Assembly (NCBI RefSeq): GCF_014646295.1
Contig: NZ_BMNE01000001.1
Location: 1,240,001 to 1,304,000, forward strand
DNA from: Nocardia rhizosphaerihabitans
GTDB lineage: Bacteria > Actinomycetota > Actinomycetes > Mycobacteriales > Mycobacteriaceae
DNA length: 64,000 bases
Reading direction: 5' to 3'
Positions within the stretch are counted from its first letter, which is position 1, and each line of letters begins with the position of its first letter. The notes beneath the pieces are model-generated. The model was not told the DNA's origin. It ran no database searches and saw only the letters and a list, made by a program, of their open reading frames with translations. Shown in pieces: positions 37,822 to 46,815 of the stretch. Both the position numbers and the translations under genes were made by a program.

Positions 37822-39698
37822 CACTCGACCCCTATCTGCACCAGATCCGCTTGCTGCCCACCGGAATACACCACGACCTCGACACCCGGAAAACCGGCCG
37901 TCACGTGATCGGCCAGGACCGCGCCCAGTTCGGGGCCCGCGTCGGCGCCCATCAGCAGTGTCACCAATTCGCCACCGAGACCGAGCATCCGGTCCAGCAG
38001 GATGCGGCCCGCGCCGACCACATCGGGGTCGATCACGACCACGTCGTGGCCGACCAGACCGAGTCCGTCACCGGGTGAGCACATTCCGACCATGGTCAAG
38101 GCGCGCACCCTGGCCGCCCGCAGCGCGCCCCATCGTGTGGTCGCGGCGGCTTCCGACATCGCGAACGCGTCGTCGACCGCGATCCGCCCACGATCGTGGA
38201 CAGCCAGCGCGGCCAGGCCCTGCACCATCGACGCGCTCGGCAGCAGCAGGACGTCACGTGACCCGTCACGGGCGGCCACACCGGCGGCGACGAGTTCCTG
38301 GGCGGGCAGCGCGCCGTTGGGCAGGACCAGGACTTCCCGGTGCGGCATCGCGCGGATCGCGGTCAGCAGTGCGGTGGTGTCGAGCTGCCGGTCGCCGTGC
38401 AGCACCACCGCGCCCGCGTCTTCGAACAGGCGCGCGGCCGCCGCACCAGACGCCACGGCGAGGATGCCGCGGTCGGCGAGACCGTCGGGCCGCTGGGCAG
38501 GGACCGCGAGATCGTGGTGGCCGTTGCCGTGCGGCACGGCAACGGCGCGATCCCGGTGATCCTCGTGGCTCGCTCCGTGCGGCGCGGTCACGGCGAAACT
38601 CTCGATGCGGATGCCGGTGACGGTGCCGATCGCGAGTCCGGCTTCGATCGCCGCGCCCGCGTCGCGGCAGTGCACGTGGGCCGACCAGGTGTGGTCACCG
38701 TCGCCGACCACGACCACCGAATCGCCGAGGACGGCGAGCCGGTCACGCAAAGCGCCCGCGGCCGTCTCGTCGGCCTGCGCGATCACGTACATGACCTCGA
38801 AGTGCGGGTCGGAGGATTGATCGTGGTGGTCGACGTCACCGCCGCTGGCACGTTCGTCACCACTGCTGCGCCGTGGTCCGTCGTCCTCGTGATCGCGGGT
38901 ATAGCTGTGCCTGGCGGGGGCCTCGCCGCAGATCTGGGCCACGAGGCAGTCGAGCAGTACGACCAGTCCCCTGGCTCCGGCATCGACCACCCCGGCCGCG
39001 CGCAGGACGCCCAACTGGGCGGGTGTCTCGTTCAGCGCACGCGCGGCGCCGTCGGCGGCCGATCGGGCGACGGTGGGGAGAGACGGGTCGGCCGACTCGG
39101 CAGCGGCGACCGCGGCGCGCTCGAGAACAGTCAGGATCGTGCCTTCGACCGGGGCGCTCAGTCCCGTGCGCACGAGCACCGCCGCCCGATGCAACGCCGT
39201 CCGCAGCCGTTCGCCGGTCAGCGGGCCGTCGACGACCGCCTCGGCGATACCGCGCAGCACCTGCGACAGGATGATCCCCGAGTTCCCCCGAGCACCGATC
39301 GTCGCTCCGCGCGCGAGCGCCTGCGCGACCAGATGTGCGGACGGGTCATCGCCCGCGGCCTGGTCGACACCCGCTGCCAGGTCGACACCCGCGCACGGGC
39401 CGTTTCCCGTGACCGGGTCGGTGCGCGCGGCCGGGTCGGTGCGTGCGGCAGGGTCGGTGCGCGCGGCCGGGTCGGTGTGCGCGGCCAGGTCGGCGCCCGC
39501 GGCTCCTGGCACCGCCCGCTCAGCGGCGGCGACTGCCGCCCGCACGGTGGCGAGCAGGTTGGTTCCGGTGTCGGAGTCGGCGATGGGGAACACATTGAGC
39601 GCGTCGATCTCGGCGCGGCGTAGTTCCAGGTCGGTGCGGCAGGTTCGGGCCCAGGACAGAAGACCGGCGCCGTCCAGCGCTTCCCGCACGTGCGACAC
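37821..39698 (-). CDS. DAK2-domain (FakA/YloV-like) kinase-family protein with a hexapeptide-repeat insertion
   Basis: A 625-residue protein of the DAK2/FakA family (related to fatty-acid kinase and dihydroxyacetone-kinase ATP-binding domains). The N-terminal domain carries NVFPIADSDTGTNLL (Asp-rich Mg-ATP site) and GATIGARGNSGIILSQVLRG. The C-terminal half contains the FakA-type extension ending in VVVYSGGQQADLVQIG. Between the two ATP-site motifs sits an unusual run of hexapeptides (D-x-A-A-x-x) encoded by a DNA minisatellite. A His/Asp-rich linker (DRDHEDD-like, around residues 275-310 and 400-430) is also low complexity. GTG start at 39696-39698 behind GAGG. The pairing with recG matches M. 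tuberculosis Rv2973c-Rv2974c. Confidence 0.88.
   Translation of the reverse strand: MSHVREALDGAGLLSWARTCRTDLELRRAEIDALNVFPIADSDTGTNLLATVRAAVAAAERAVPGAAGADLAAHTDPAARTDPAARTDPAARTDPVTGNGPCAGVDLAAGVDQAAGDDPSAHLVAQALARGATIGARGNSGIILSQVLRGIAEAVVDGPLTGERLRTALHRAAVLVRTGLSAPVEGTILTVLERAAVAAAESADPSLPTVARSAADGAARALNETPAQLGVLRAAGVVDAGARGLVVLLDCLVAQICGEAPARHSYTRDHEDDGPRRSSGDERASGGDVDHHDQSSDPHFEVMYVIAQADETAAGALRDRLAVLGDSVVVVGDGDHTWSAHVHCRDAGAAIEAGLAIGTVTGIRIESFAVTAPHGASHEDHRDRAVAVPHGNGHHDLAVPAQRPDGLADRGILAVASGAAAARLFEDAGAVVLHGDRQLDTTALLTAIRAMPHREVLVLPNGALPAQELVAAGVAARDGSRDVLLLPSASMVQGLAALAVHDRGRIAVDDAFAMSEAAATTRWGALRAARVRALTMVGMCSPGDGLGLVGHDVVVIDPDVVGAGRILLDRMLGLGGELVTLLMGADAGPELGAVLADHVTAGFPGVEVVVYSGGQQADLVQIGVE
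39348..39491 (-). repeat. 18-bp in-frame minisatellite inside the DAK-family gene
   Basis: Eight consecutive 18-base units on the minus strand encode hexapeptides of pattern D-x-A-A-x-x (DLAAHT, DPAART three times, DPVTGN, GPCAGV, DLAAGV, DQAAGD). The near-identical core is GGGTCGGTGCGCGCGGCC on the plus strand at 39415-39432, 39433-39450, 39451-39468 and 39469-39486, differing by one or two bases. The flanking units are degenerate. It sits in a loop of the kinase domain and should vary in copy number between strains. Confidence 0.9.
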
Positions 39699-40003
39699 CG
39701 CCACCTCGCTCCCCGTTCTGGGTGCCCGCGCGCCGAGCACCGCACGCCAGGTTAGCGGCAGCGGCCGACAGCGGTATGCTGACCGCGGACGGGCCCGCTA
39801 TCCGGGCCGTGCCCGGCGTGTCGACCGGGACACCCGGTTTGGAAGATCACGGCCCGGCCAGCTACCCTTGCAGGGTTGCCTCGTGCGGCCCATCCGGTCT
39901 GCGCTGGCCGACGCAAGTCGGCAAGGCATTTGACGACATCAGTTTCCGGTTCAGCGGGCATACGTGCGCCGCTGTCCGCTTATGACATGAAGGAGCTCGC
40001 GAC
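39699..40003. other. Divergent intergenic region between the DAK-family gene and rpmB
   Basis: About 305 bases with no gene I can support. A TTGACG hexamer (39930-39935) is a possible -35 for rpmB, but no -10 at ideal spacing follows. The rpmB ribosome binding site AAGGAG is at 39990-39995. No riboswitch or clear operator seen. Confidence 0.5.
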
Positions 40004-40195
40004 ATGGCTGCCGTTTGCGACGTCTGCGCCAAGGGCCCCGGTTTCGGGAAGTCGGTCTCGCACTCGCACCGGCGCACCAACCGTCGCTGGAACCCGAACA
40101 TCCAGACCGTGCGTGCGCAGGTTGCCCCTGGCAACACCCGCCGGATGAACGTGTGCACCTCCTGCCTGAAGGCGGGCAAGGTCGTCCGCGGCTGA
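40004..40195 (+). CDS. rpmB: 50S ribosomal protein L28
   Basis: A 63-residue L28 with conserved [15 protein letters not shown] and two CxxC pairs (CDVC near the start, CTSC near the end), so this is the zinc-binding (C+) form. The ATG at 40004 is preceded by AAGGAG. It is a single-gene unit: an excellent terminator follows 28 bases after the stop. Confidence 0.97.
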   Translation: MAAVCDVCAKGPGFGKSVSHSHRRTNRRWNPNIQTVRAQVAPGNTRRMNVCTSCLKAGKVVRG

Positions 40196-40223
40196 TTTTC
40201 AGCCCGTACATTCTGCCGACAGC

Positions 40224-40257
40224 GCCCCGGCACCCCGTGTGGGTGATCCGGGGCTTT
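40224..40257 (+). terminator. Rho-independent terminator of rpmB
   Basis: GCCCCGG (40224-40230) pairs with CCGGGGC (40248-40254), and the inner CACCC/GGGTG extends the stem around a CGTGT loop with a two-base AT bulge. TTT follows. A classic intrinsic terminator. Confidence 0.85.
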
Positions 40258-40276
40258 GTCGTCGGTGGGGGTCGAT

Positions 40277-40738
40277 GTGCCTGACTGGCGGATCGAGACA
40301 CTGACCGCCGAGCGCGTCACCGCACTCGCCGCCTGTCACATCGCGAGCTGGCGCGAGGCCTACGACGCCCTCGTCCCCGGGCACGTGCTCGCCGGATTCG
40401 ACCTCGAACGCTCCGCCGCCACCTGGGAACGCCGCCGCACCGACGGGACCCACCGGTTGCCGATCGCGCTGGCCGGTGACCGGCTGATCGGTTTCGCCGC
40501 CGCGACCGACACCGAACTGGAAGCCCTCTATGTCCGCGCCGCCTGGCACGGCACCGGCGTCGCCGATGCCCTGATCGACGCCGCCGCGCCGGGTTCACCG
40601 TGCACGCTGTGGGTGTTCGGCGACTACCCGCGTGCCCACGCCTTCTACCGCAGGCATGGCTTCGCCGACACCGGCGTCCGCCGGGTCGACCCGTTCACCC
40701 TGCTGCCCGAACAGTTGTGGCGCCGCGGCCCTCGCTAG
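40277..40738 (+). CDS. GNAT family N-acetyltransferase
   Basis: A 153-residue GNAT-fold acetyltransferase. ASWREAYDALVPGHVLAGF is the N-terminal substrate region often seen in this subgroup, LEALYVRAAWHGTGVADAL carries the acetyl-CoA-binding Q/RxxGxG/A-type loop (here AAWHGTGVA), and RAHAFYRRHGFADTG is the final GNAT motif. Start chosen as GTG at 40277 behind GGGG; TTG at 40256 and GTG at 40265 are in frame but lie in the rpmB terminator or too close to it. Substrate unknown. Confidence 0.8.
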   Translation: MPDWRIETLTAERVTALAACHIASWREAYDALVPGHVLAGFDLERSAATWERRRTDGTHRLPIALAGDRLIGFAAATDTELEALYVRAAWHGTGVADALIDAAAPGSPCTLWVFGDYPRAHAFYRRHGFADTGVRRVDPFTLLPEQLWRRGPR

Positions 40739-40747
40739 GGTGACGCC

Positions 40748-41536
40748 ATGAGTACCACCGAACCGGTCACCGCCGTCACCCTCGTCGACGGCGTGCTGCA
40801 GCTGACGATCGCCACCGCCGCGGCGGGCACCTCGATGAATTTCGACCTGATCAATGAGGGCACCGAAGCTCTGCGCTCGCTCGATTCCGAGGTCGGCGCC
40901 GTGCTGCTGACCGGTGCCGGCGCCAATTTCTGCGCGGGCGGCAACGTCCATCACTTTGCCGGTGCCGACGATCGCGGCGCCTACCTGTACAAGCTGGCCG
41001 ACGAGCTGCACGAGTTCGTGCGCGCCCTGGCCGCGACCCCCGTCCCGGTCGTCGCCTCGGTGCACGGCTGGGCCGCCGGCGCGGGCATGAGCCTGGTGTG
41101 CGCCGCCGACATCGCCATCGGTGGCCCGTCGACCAAGCTGCGCCCCGCCTACCCGGGCATCGGCCTGAGCCCCGACGGCGGCATGTCCTGGCTGCTGCCC
41201 CGCATCGTCGGCGCGAGCCGCGCCAGGGAGATCCTGCTCACCGACGCCGTGATCGGCGCCGAGGAGGCCGTGCGCCTGGGCATCCTGAGCCGCACCGTCG
41301 CCGACGACGAGGTCCGCGCCGAGGCCCTGCGCGTCGCCCAGAGTTTCGTCTCCGGTCCGCGCGCCACCTACTCGGCCATGAAAAAGCTGCTGGCCCAATC
41401 GCCAACGGCGACCCTGGACCAGCAGCTCGACGCCGAACGCGACAGCATCGCCGCCGCCGCGAACAACAGCACCGGCCGCGAAGGCGTCGACGCCTTCGTT
41501 GCCAAGCGCAAGCCCGATTACCTCGGGCTGAACTGA
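40748..41536 (+). CDS. Enoyl-CoA hydratase/isomerase (crotonase) family protein
   Basis: A 262-residue crotonase-fold protein. The first oxyanion motif is GAGANFCAGGNVHHF, the second SVHGWAAGAGMSLVCAADI. In the active-site region the Glu of true hydratases is replaced (RPAYPGIGLSPDGGMSW), with an Asp in SPDGG. That is the pattern of PaaG-type isomerases rather than classical enoyl-CoA hydratase. It may act in aromatic or unsaturated acyl-CoA degradation; no pathway neighbours are present. It begins ten bases after the GNAT gene. Confidence 0.85.
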   Translation: MSTTEPVTAVTLVDGVLQLTIATAAAGTSMNFDLINEGTEALRSLDSEVGAVLLTGAGANFCAGGNVHHFAGADDRGAYLYKLADELHEFVRALAATPVPVVASVHGWAAGAGMSLVCAADIAIGGPSTKLRPAYPGIGLSPDGGMSWLLPRIVGASRAREILLTDAVIGAEEAVRLGILSRTVADDEVRAEALRVAQSFVSGPRATYSAMKKLLAQSPTATLDQQLDAERDSIAAAANNSTGREGVDAFVAKRKPDYLGLN

Positions 41537-41543
41537 ATCAGCT

Positions 41544-41795
41544 TCAGCAGGCTGCGCCGAGGGCGCTGAAGGTGTTCTGCAGCAGGCAGGTCACCTTCGC
41601 GTTCACGCCCGCGGAGATGGTGGAGGTGCCGGTGGAGGTCCATTCCTCACCGATCTGGCTGGTGGCCACCGGCGCGGCCTGCTCGTCGTAGGGCTCGAGC
41701 GCGAGCCCGGCCGCGTTGGCCGAGGCGGCGCCCGCGGTGAGGGCGGCGGCGACGGCGGCGGTCGCGACGGCAGCGCGAACGGTTGTCATGTGCAT
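41544..41795 (-). CDS. Small secreted protein, unknown function
   Basis: An 83-residue protein with a clear Sec signal peptide (VRAAVATAAVAAALTAGAAS, cleavage near ANAAG) and a mature part of about 55 residues ending in two cysteines (KVTCLLQ ... GAAC), which could form a disulfide. The ATG at 41793-41795 is preceded by AAGGAG with nine bases of spacing; a longer reading to 41816 would start before the ribosome binding site. It converges on the crotonase gene with eight bases between stops. No family recognised; similar small exported peptides are common in Nocardia. Confidence 0.72.
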   Translation of the reverse strand: MHMTTVRAAVATAAVAAALTAGAASANAAGLALEPYDEQAAPVATSQIGEEWTSTGTSTISAGVNAKVTCLLQNTFSALGAAC

Positions 41796-41844
41796 TCGGT
41801 TGTGCTCCTTCATCATTTTCTTCTGGTGCGGGCGACGCCCCGGG

Positions 41845-42528
41845 TCAGGGCAGCCGCCAATCGACTGGTTCGGCGCCGAGTTCGTCGAGCAGTTCGTTGA
41901 CCCGGGAGAAGGGTCGCGAACCGAAGAATCCCCGCGAAGCCGACAGCGGTGAGGGGTGCGCCGATTCGATATAGGGGATCTCGGCCTCGGTGAGGGTGGG
42001 TTTGAGCGAGCCGGCGTCGCGGCCCCACAGCACGGCGACCAGCGGTTCGTCCCGGGCGACCAGCGCGCGGATGGCCTGCTCGGTGACCGCTTCCCAGCCC
42101 TTGCCGCGATGCGAGGCCGGGGTGCCGGGGGTGACGGTGAGCACCCGGTTCAGCAGCAGCACACCCTGATCCGACCACGGGCTCAGGTCACCGCAGCTCG
42201 GCGTATCGAAGCCGAGGTCCTTGCTGTACTCGGCGAAGATGTTGGACAGGCTGCGCGGCACCGGCGAAACATCCGGCGCGACAGAGAAACTCAGGCCCAT
42301 GGCGTGACCCGGCGTCGGGTAGGGATCCTGGCCGACGATCAGCACGCGCACCGCGTCGAACGGGCGCCGGAAGGCGCGCAGCACGTTCTCCCCGGCCGGT
42401 AGATAGCCCCGACCCGCAGCGTTCTCCGCGCGCAGGAATTCGCCCATCTCGCTGATCCGGTCGGCGACCGGTTCCAGTGCCCGGGCCCAGCCCGGATCGA
42501 TGATCTCCGACAGTGGTTTGGCACCCAT
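41845..42528 (-). CDS. ung: Uracil-DNA glycosylase
   Basis: A 227-residue family 1 UDG that removes uracil from DNA. The water-activating loop [18 protein letters not shown] and the DNA-intercalation motif [13 protein letters not shown] are both intact. The ATG is at 42526-42528, eleven bases after the thiL stop, so the two are probably co-transcribed as in M. tuberculosis (Rv2977c-Rv2976c). Confidence 0.97.
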   Translation of the reverse strand: MGAKPLSEIIDPGWARALEPVADRISEMGEFLRAENAAGRGYLPAGENVLRAFRRPFDAVRVLIVGQDPYPTPGHAMGLSFSVAPDVSPVPRSLSNIFAEYSKDLGFDTPSCGDLSPWSDQGVLLLNRVLTVTPGTPASHRGKGWEAVTEQAIRALVARDEPLVAVLWGRDAGSLKPTLTEAEIPYIESAHPSPLSASRGFFGSRPFSRVNELLDELGAEPVDWRLP

Positions 42529-42539
42529 GACCGCACAAC

Positions 42540-43517
42540 CTATCGTTTCCGGCCGGTGGGTGTGGCGTCCGCCCCACGGAACGATTCCCAGCCGGTGCCG
42601 CCGGTGGGCCGCGCACCGTCCACGGTGACGCCGCTGCCTGCGGTGACGACCCCGATCGGCCGCCAGCCGGGCGGCAGCGCCGTGCCGGCGGGCCAGGTTC
42701 CCGCGAAGGCGTGGTCCTCGCCGCCTGCCAGAATCCATTGCGCCGCATCGGCATCGAGCAGGCGGGCGACAATGGCCAGTTCGGGATCGGCCAGCGCCGC
42801 ACTGTGCACGTCTACGGCGACCCCGGAGGCCGCGGCGAGATGACCCAGGTCGGCGAGTAATCCGTCGGAGACATCGGTGAGTGCGTTCGGGTTCGAGCCG
42901 CCGATCACGTCCAGCACGGCACCATACGGTGGCTGCGGAACCCGATGTGCCGCAAGGGCATGCGCGAAGGCCGGATCGGAAGAGTCTGCGCCGCCGGTCA
43001 ATACGGCGAGCCCCGCACCGGACCAGCCGAGTTCCCCTGCGACAGCGACGATGTCGCCTGCCCCGGCGCCCGCGCGGGTGATCGCCGCCTGCCCACCCAG
43101 GTCACCGAACGCGGTCACCGAGACGACCAGCTGTTCGCTCAGCACCAGATCGCCGCCCGCGATCGAACCACCCGCGCGCTCCGCCTCGGCCCACATGCCG
43201 TCGGCGATGCCCTCCACCACCGGCACCGGAGTATCGGCCGGACAGCCGAGCGCGACAACGAACGCCGTCGGGCGCGCGCCCATGGCCACGATGTCGGCGG
43301 CGTTCTGGGCGATGGCCTTGCGGCCGACGTCCTCGGGTGACGACCAGTCGAGCCGGAAGTGCCTGCCCTCGACGAGCATGTCGGTACTCACCACGAACCG
43401 GCCGTCCGGCGCGGCGACCAGCGCGGCGTCGTCACCGGGCCCGAGCAGGACGTGCGCGGCCTGCTGCCTGCCCGCGTTGATCCGGTCGATCAAGGCGAAC
43501 TCACCCAGCTCGCGCAC
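42540..43517 (-). CDS. thiL: Thiamine-monophosphate kinase
   Basis: A 325-residue ThiL, which phosphorylates TMP to the cofactor thiamine diphosphate. Motifs: [10 protein letters not shown] (ATP/Mg), [32 protein letters not shown], and [17 protein letters not shown]. The start is GTG at 43515-43517 ([13 protein letters not shown]). There is no clear Shine-Dalgarno sequence, and the frame stays open further upstream without ATG or GTG. A slightly longer N-terminus from a rare codon cannot be excluded. Confidence 0.95.
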   Translation of the reverse strand: MRELGEFALIDRINAGRQQAAHVLLGPGDDAALVAAPDGRFVVSTDMLVEGRHFRLDWSSPEDVGRKAIAQNAADIVAMGARPTAFVVALGCPADTPVPVVEGIADGMWAEAERAGGSIAGGDLVLSEQLVVSVTAFGDLGGQAAITRAGAGAGDIVAVAGELGWSGAGLAVLTGGADSSDPAFAHALAAHRVPQPPYGAVLDVIGGSNPNALTDVSDGLLADLGHLAAASGVAVDVHSAALADPELAIVARLLDADAAQWILAGGEDHAFAGTWPAGTALPPGWRPIGVVTAGSGVTVDGARPTGGTGWESFRGADATPTGRKR

Positions 43518-43639
43518 TGTCTGCGGACGGCTGTCCTCGCTGATGACCGGCCCCTTCCCACTGTGCTGACGACCGACGAAATCGCCCCGACGGTACCCTT
43601 TCGGAGGCGATCGGACACAACGGAAAGGACCGGACGGTT

Positions 43640-44491
43640 ATGGCGGCGGATTCGTCGGACTCGACAGGCGCGGACGATCGGGACGACACGTCACCGGCTG
43701 GAGACGCTCCTGACACCCCAGCCGAGTCCTCGACGGACGAGCCGAGGACCGGCTCGGATGCCGATTCGGCGACGGGCACCGCATCGACCGGCTCCGGTTC
43801 GGCCGACGCAGACAGCGCCGTCGCCGACAGCGACGTGAAGCCGGATGCGAGTGCGAAGCGGGACGCCGACGCACAGCCGGAGGCCGACACCGGTGCTGAG
43901 GCGAAGCCGGACGCCGATGAGGACGCGAATACGGATGAGGACGCGGAGGACGACGAGGAGTCGACCCCCTACTCCCCCGCACTGATCGCCACCGCGGTCG
44001 CCCTCCCGATCGTCCTGATCGTCGGCGTACTCGCCGCCGCCTTCATCGCCCTGCGCGCCCCCGTCGAACGCGAACCTCTCGCCCTCGGCCCGGTCCCCGC
44101 CCCCGCCGCCGACGGCCCCGCCTGCCAGGCCCTGCTCCCCGCCCTGCCCGCCGACCTCGGCGACTACACCAAATCCACCCTCGTCGAACCGGCACCGCCC
44201 GCCACCCGCGCCTGGCAGCACCCCGACGGCGGCGAACCGATCGTCCTGCGCTGCGGCCTGGACCGGCCGCTGGAATTCAACCGCGCGTCCACCCTGACCG
44301 AGATCAACGGCGTTCAGTGGTTCCAGGTCCGCGACGAGGTCGGCAAGGTCGGCACCTGGTTCGCCGTCGACCGCGAAACCTACATCGCCCTGACCGTCCC
44401 CGACGGCTCGGGCACGGGCGCGATCACCACGGTCTCCGACGTCATCACCGCGAATCTGCCCGCCCGCCAACCGAACCCGGGCGAACTGTAG
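43640..44491 (+). CDS. DUF3515 membrane protein with an acidic disordered N-terminus
   Basis: A 283-residue protein. The first ~107 residues are low complexity (Asp, Ser, Ala, Glu, Thr), followed by one transmembrane helix (about 112-138) and a DUF3515 extracytoplasmic domain (CQALLPALPADLGDYT, RAWQHPDGGEPIVLRCGL, VQWFQVRDEVG). M. tuberculosis Rv2980 at the same place is related but lacks such a long acidic tail, as I recall. The Asp-rich part is encoded by repetitive GCGGACGC-type DNA. Function unknown. ATG at 43640 behind GGAAAGGA. Confidence 0.82.
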   Translation: MAADSSDSTGADDRDDTSPAGDAPDTPAESSTDEPRTGSDADSATGTASTGSGSADADSAVADSDVKPDASAKRDADAQPEADTGAEAKPDADEDANTDEDAEDDEESTPYSPALIATAVALPIVLIVGVLAAAFIALRAPVEREPLALGPVPAPAADGPACQALLPALPADLGDYTKSTLVEPAPPATRAWQHPDGGEPIVLRCGLDRPLEFNRASTLTEINGVQWFQVRDEVGKVGTWFAVDRETYIALTVPDGSGTGAITTVSDVITANLPARQPNPGEL

Positions 44492-44534
44492 TTTCGGCGA
44501 CCGGCCAGCGTGCGGCCCGAGTCTCGACCACGAC

Positions 44535-44622
44535 GTTTTCGGCCGCCTCGCATCCGAGGGGCGAGACGGAACGCCGAAGGCGCAGTATCGCCCCTCGGAT
44601 GCGAGGTTACGAGGCCGAAAAC
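44535..44622. terminator. Long bipartite inverted repeat between DUF3515 and ddl
   Basis: GTTTTCGGCC (44535-44544) matches GGCCGAAAAC (44613-44622), and CTCGCATCCGAGGGGCG (44547-44563) matches CGCCCCTCGGATGCGAG (44589-44605), each as perfect reverse complements. The stem is interrupted by an asymmetric loop of two versus seven bases. It lies between convergent genes and is probably a bidirectional terminator, but is larger than usual and could be a small mobile palindrome. Confidence 0.7.
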
Positions 44623-44650
44623 CCGCGGCGCCAGCCGCCGAAAATACAGC

Positions 44651-45745
44651 TCAGCGCAGGCCGGTACCGCGCGCCACAGCTGTTTCGATCAGCGTCGACA
44701 CCAGCGCCGGATAGTCGATCCCCGTCGCTTCCCACATCCGCGGGTACTGCGAGATCGGGGTGAACCCGGGCATGGTGTTGATCTCGTTGATCACCGGACC
44801 GTCCGCGGTGACGAAGAAGTCGACGCGCGCCAGCCCCTGGCAGTCCAGCGCGCGGAACGCGGCCACCGACAGCTCGCGGATCTGATCGGCGACCTCGTCG
44901 TCGAGCTTGGCGGGCACATCGAATTCGCACACGTCGTCGAGGTATTTGGTGGCGAAGTCGTAGAACTCGGGGGCGGCGGCATGGGCGTCGGGCATCCGGA
45001 TCTCGGAGACCACGCTGGCCCGGACCTGCCCGTCGGCGAATTCCAGCACGCCGCACTCGACTTCCCGGCCGACGATGCCCGCTTCGACGATCACCTTCGG
45101 ATCGTGCTCGCGCGCCGCGGCGACCGCGGCGTCGAGATCGGCCCAGTCGGTGATCTTGGTGATCCCGATCGAGGACCCACCGCGCGCCGGCTTCACGAAC
45201 GCGGGCAGGCCGATCCGGGCCCGCTCCGCCTCGGTCAGCGTCGCGGTACCGGGCCGCAGCACGACCTGCACGCCGACCGGCAACCCCTCGGCCGCCAGCA
45301 ATTTCTTGGTGAACTCCTTGTCCATGCCGGCGGCACTGGCCAGCACGCCCGCCCCCACGTAGGGGACGCCGGCTAACTCGAGCATGCCCTGTAAGGTCCC
45401 GTCCTCACCGAACGGACCGTGCAGGATCGGGAACACCACGTCGACCCGCCCCAGCGCGGCCGAGGGATCGTCGAGCGCCACCAGCGCGCCCGCGCGGCTC
45501 GGATCGGCGGCCAGGGTCAGCGCGGTACCCGCCGCGTCGACCGCGGGCAGCGAACCGTGGCTGAGCGCGAGTTCGCCGATGCCGTCGGCGAGCACCCAGC
45601 CGCCGTCGGTGGTGATGCCGATCGGCACCACCTCGTAGCGCTCTGGATCGAGGTTGCGCAGCACGCTGCTCGCCGACACACACGAGACGGCGTGCTCGCT
45701 GCTGCGCCCGCCGAAAACCACGGCCACCCTGATCCGGTTCGTCAT
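44651..45745 (-). CDS. ddl: D-alanine--D-alanine ligase
   Basis: A 364-residue Ddl that makes the D-Ala-D-Ala dipeptide for peptidoglycan, the target of D-cycloserine. It has [19 protein letters not shown], the [23 protein letters not shown] loop, an ATP-grasp core ([17 protein letters not shown]) and [21 protein letters not shown] with Mg ligands. The start is the ATG at 45743-45745 (MTNRIRV); the GTG nine bases upstream is an alternative. gpsA lies upstream on the same strand with a 43-base gap, as in M. tuberculosis Rv2982c-Rv2981c. Confidence 0.96.
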   Translation of the reverse strand: MTNRIRVAVVFGGRSSEHAVSCVSASSVLRNLDPERYEVVPIGITTDGGWVLADGIGELALSHGSLPAVDAAGTALTLAADPSRAGALVALDDPSAALGRVDVVFPILHGPFGEDGTLQGMLELAGVPYVGAGVLASAAGMDKEFTKKLLAAEGLPVGVQVVLRPGTATLTEAERARIGLPAFVKPARGGSSIGITKITDWADLDAAVAAAREHDPKVIVEAGIVGREVECGVLEFADGQVRASVVSEIRMPDAHAAAPEFYDFATKYLDDVCEFDVPAKLDDEVADQIRELSVAAFRALDCQGLARVDFFVTADGPVINEINTMPGFTPISQYPRMWEATGIDYPALVSTLIETAVARGTGLR

Positions 45746-45788
45746 GAACGTCACCGTAACTGTTTGCCCGGTTCGTGGCGCTATCGCC

Positions 45789-46784
45789 CTACTCGGGTTT
45801 GATCCGCCTGCCGAGCAAACTGTCGACCGCCTCGCTCACCGAAAGGCCCTCGTGACACACCCGGTGCACCGCGTCGGTCAGCGGCATCTCCACATGATGC
45901 GCGGCGGCCAGGGCCCGCACCGATGTGCACGACTTCACACCTTCGGCGACCTGCCCATGGGTCGCTTCCTGCGCGGCCTGCATCGACCCGCCCGCACCGA
46001 GCACATGGCCGAAGGACCGGTTACGCGACAGCGGCGAGGTGCAGGTAGCCACGAGATCGCCGACACCGGCGAGCCCGGCCAGGGTGACCGGCTGCGCCCC
46101 GAGCGCGACGCCGAGCCGGATGACCTCGGCCAGCCCGCGGGTGATCAGGCTGGCGACGGTGTTGTCGCCCAACCCCATCCCCGAGGCGATGCCACAGGCC
46201 AGCGCGATGACGTTCTTGCACGCGCCACCGATCTCGCAGCCGATCACATCGGTATTCGTGTACGGCCGGAAATATCCGGTGGCGCAGGCCCGCTGCGCCA
46301 TCCCGGCGCGCTCGGTGTCGGTGCACGCGATCACCGTCGCCGCGGGCTGACGTTGCACGATCTCCCCGGCCAGGTTCGGCCCCGACAGCACCGCGATGCG
46401 TCCCGGCTCGGCCCCGGTGACCTCCGCGATCACCTGACTCATCCGCAGCAGCGTGCCGGTCTCGATGCCCTTGGCGAGACTGAGCAGGGTGGCGTCGGGA
46501 TCGATATCGCCCTTCCACCGGTCCAGATTCGCGCGCAGCGACTGCGACGGCACCGCGAGCACGACCAGATCGGCGCCCGCGAGCGCGGCCCGGTGATCGT
46601 CGGTGGCCCGCACCGGCGGCAGCTGCACACCGGGCAGGTAGAACGGGTTGCAGTGCTCGGTGTCGAGGGCCTGCGCCACCTCGGCTCGTCTGGCCCAGAT
46701 CGTGACATCGGTCCCCGCCTCTGCCAACACCTGCGCGAACGCCGTGCCCCACGACCCCGCACCCATAACCGCCGCCCTCGTCAT
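45789..46784 (-). CDS. gpsA: NAD(P)-dependent glycerol-3-phosphate dehydrogenase
   Basis: A 331-residue GpsA, which supplies sn-glycerol-3-phosphate for phospholipids. The Rossmann loop is [13 protein letters not shown], and the GpsA signature [12 protein letters not shown] precedes [18 protein letters not shown] with the catalytic Lys. The substrate site is [22 protein letters not shown]. The ATG at 46782-46784 starts a protein of normal length. It is divergent from fbiD, with only 31 bases between start codons. Confidence 0.96.
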   Translation of the reverse strand: MTRAAVMGAGSWGTAFAQVLAEAGTDVTIWARRAEVAQALDTEHCNPFYLPGVQLPPVRATDDHRAALAGADLVVLAVPSQSLRANLDRWKGDIDPDATLLSLAKGIETGTLLRMSQVIAEVTGAEPGRIAVLSGPNLAGEIVQRQPAATVIACTDTERAGMAQRACATGYFRPYTNTDVIGCEIGGACKNVIALACGIASGMGLGDNTVASLITRGLAEVIRLGVALGAQPVTLAGLAGVGDLVATCTSPLSRNRSFGHVLGAGGSMQAAQEATHGQVAEGVKSCTSVRALAAAHHVEMPLTDAVHRVCHEGLSVSEAVDSLLGRRIKPE

Positions 46785-46815
46785 CAGCTCAATATGCCAT
46801 GGAAGGATTGACGCC

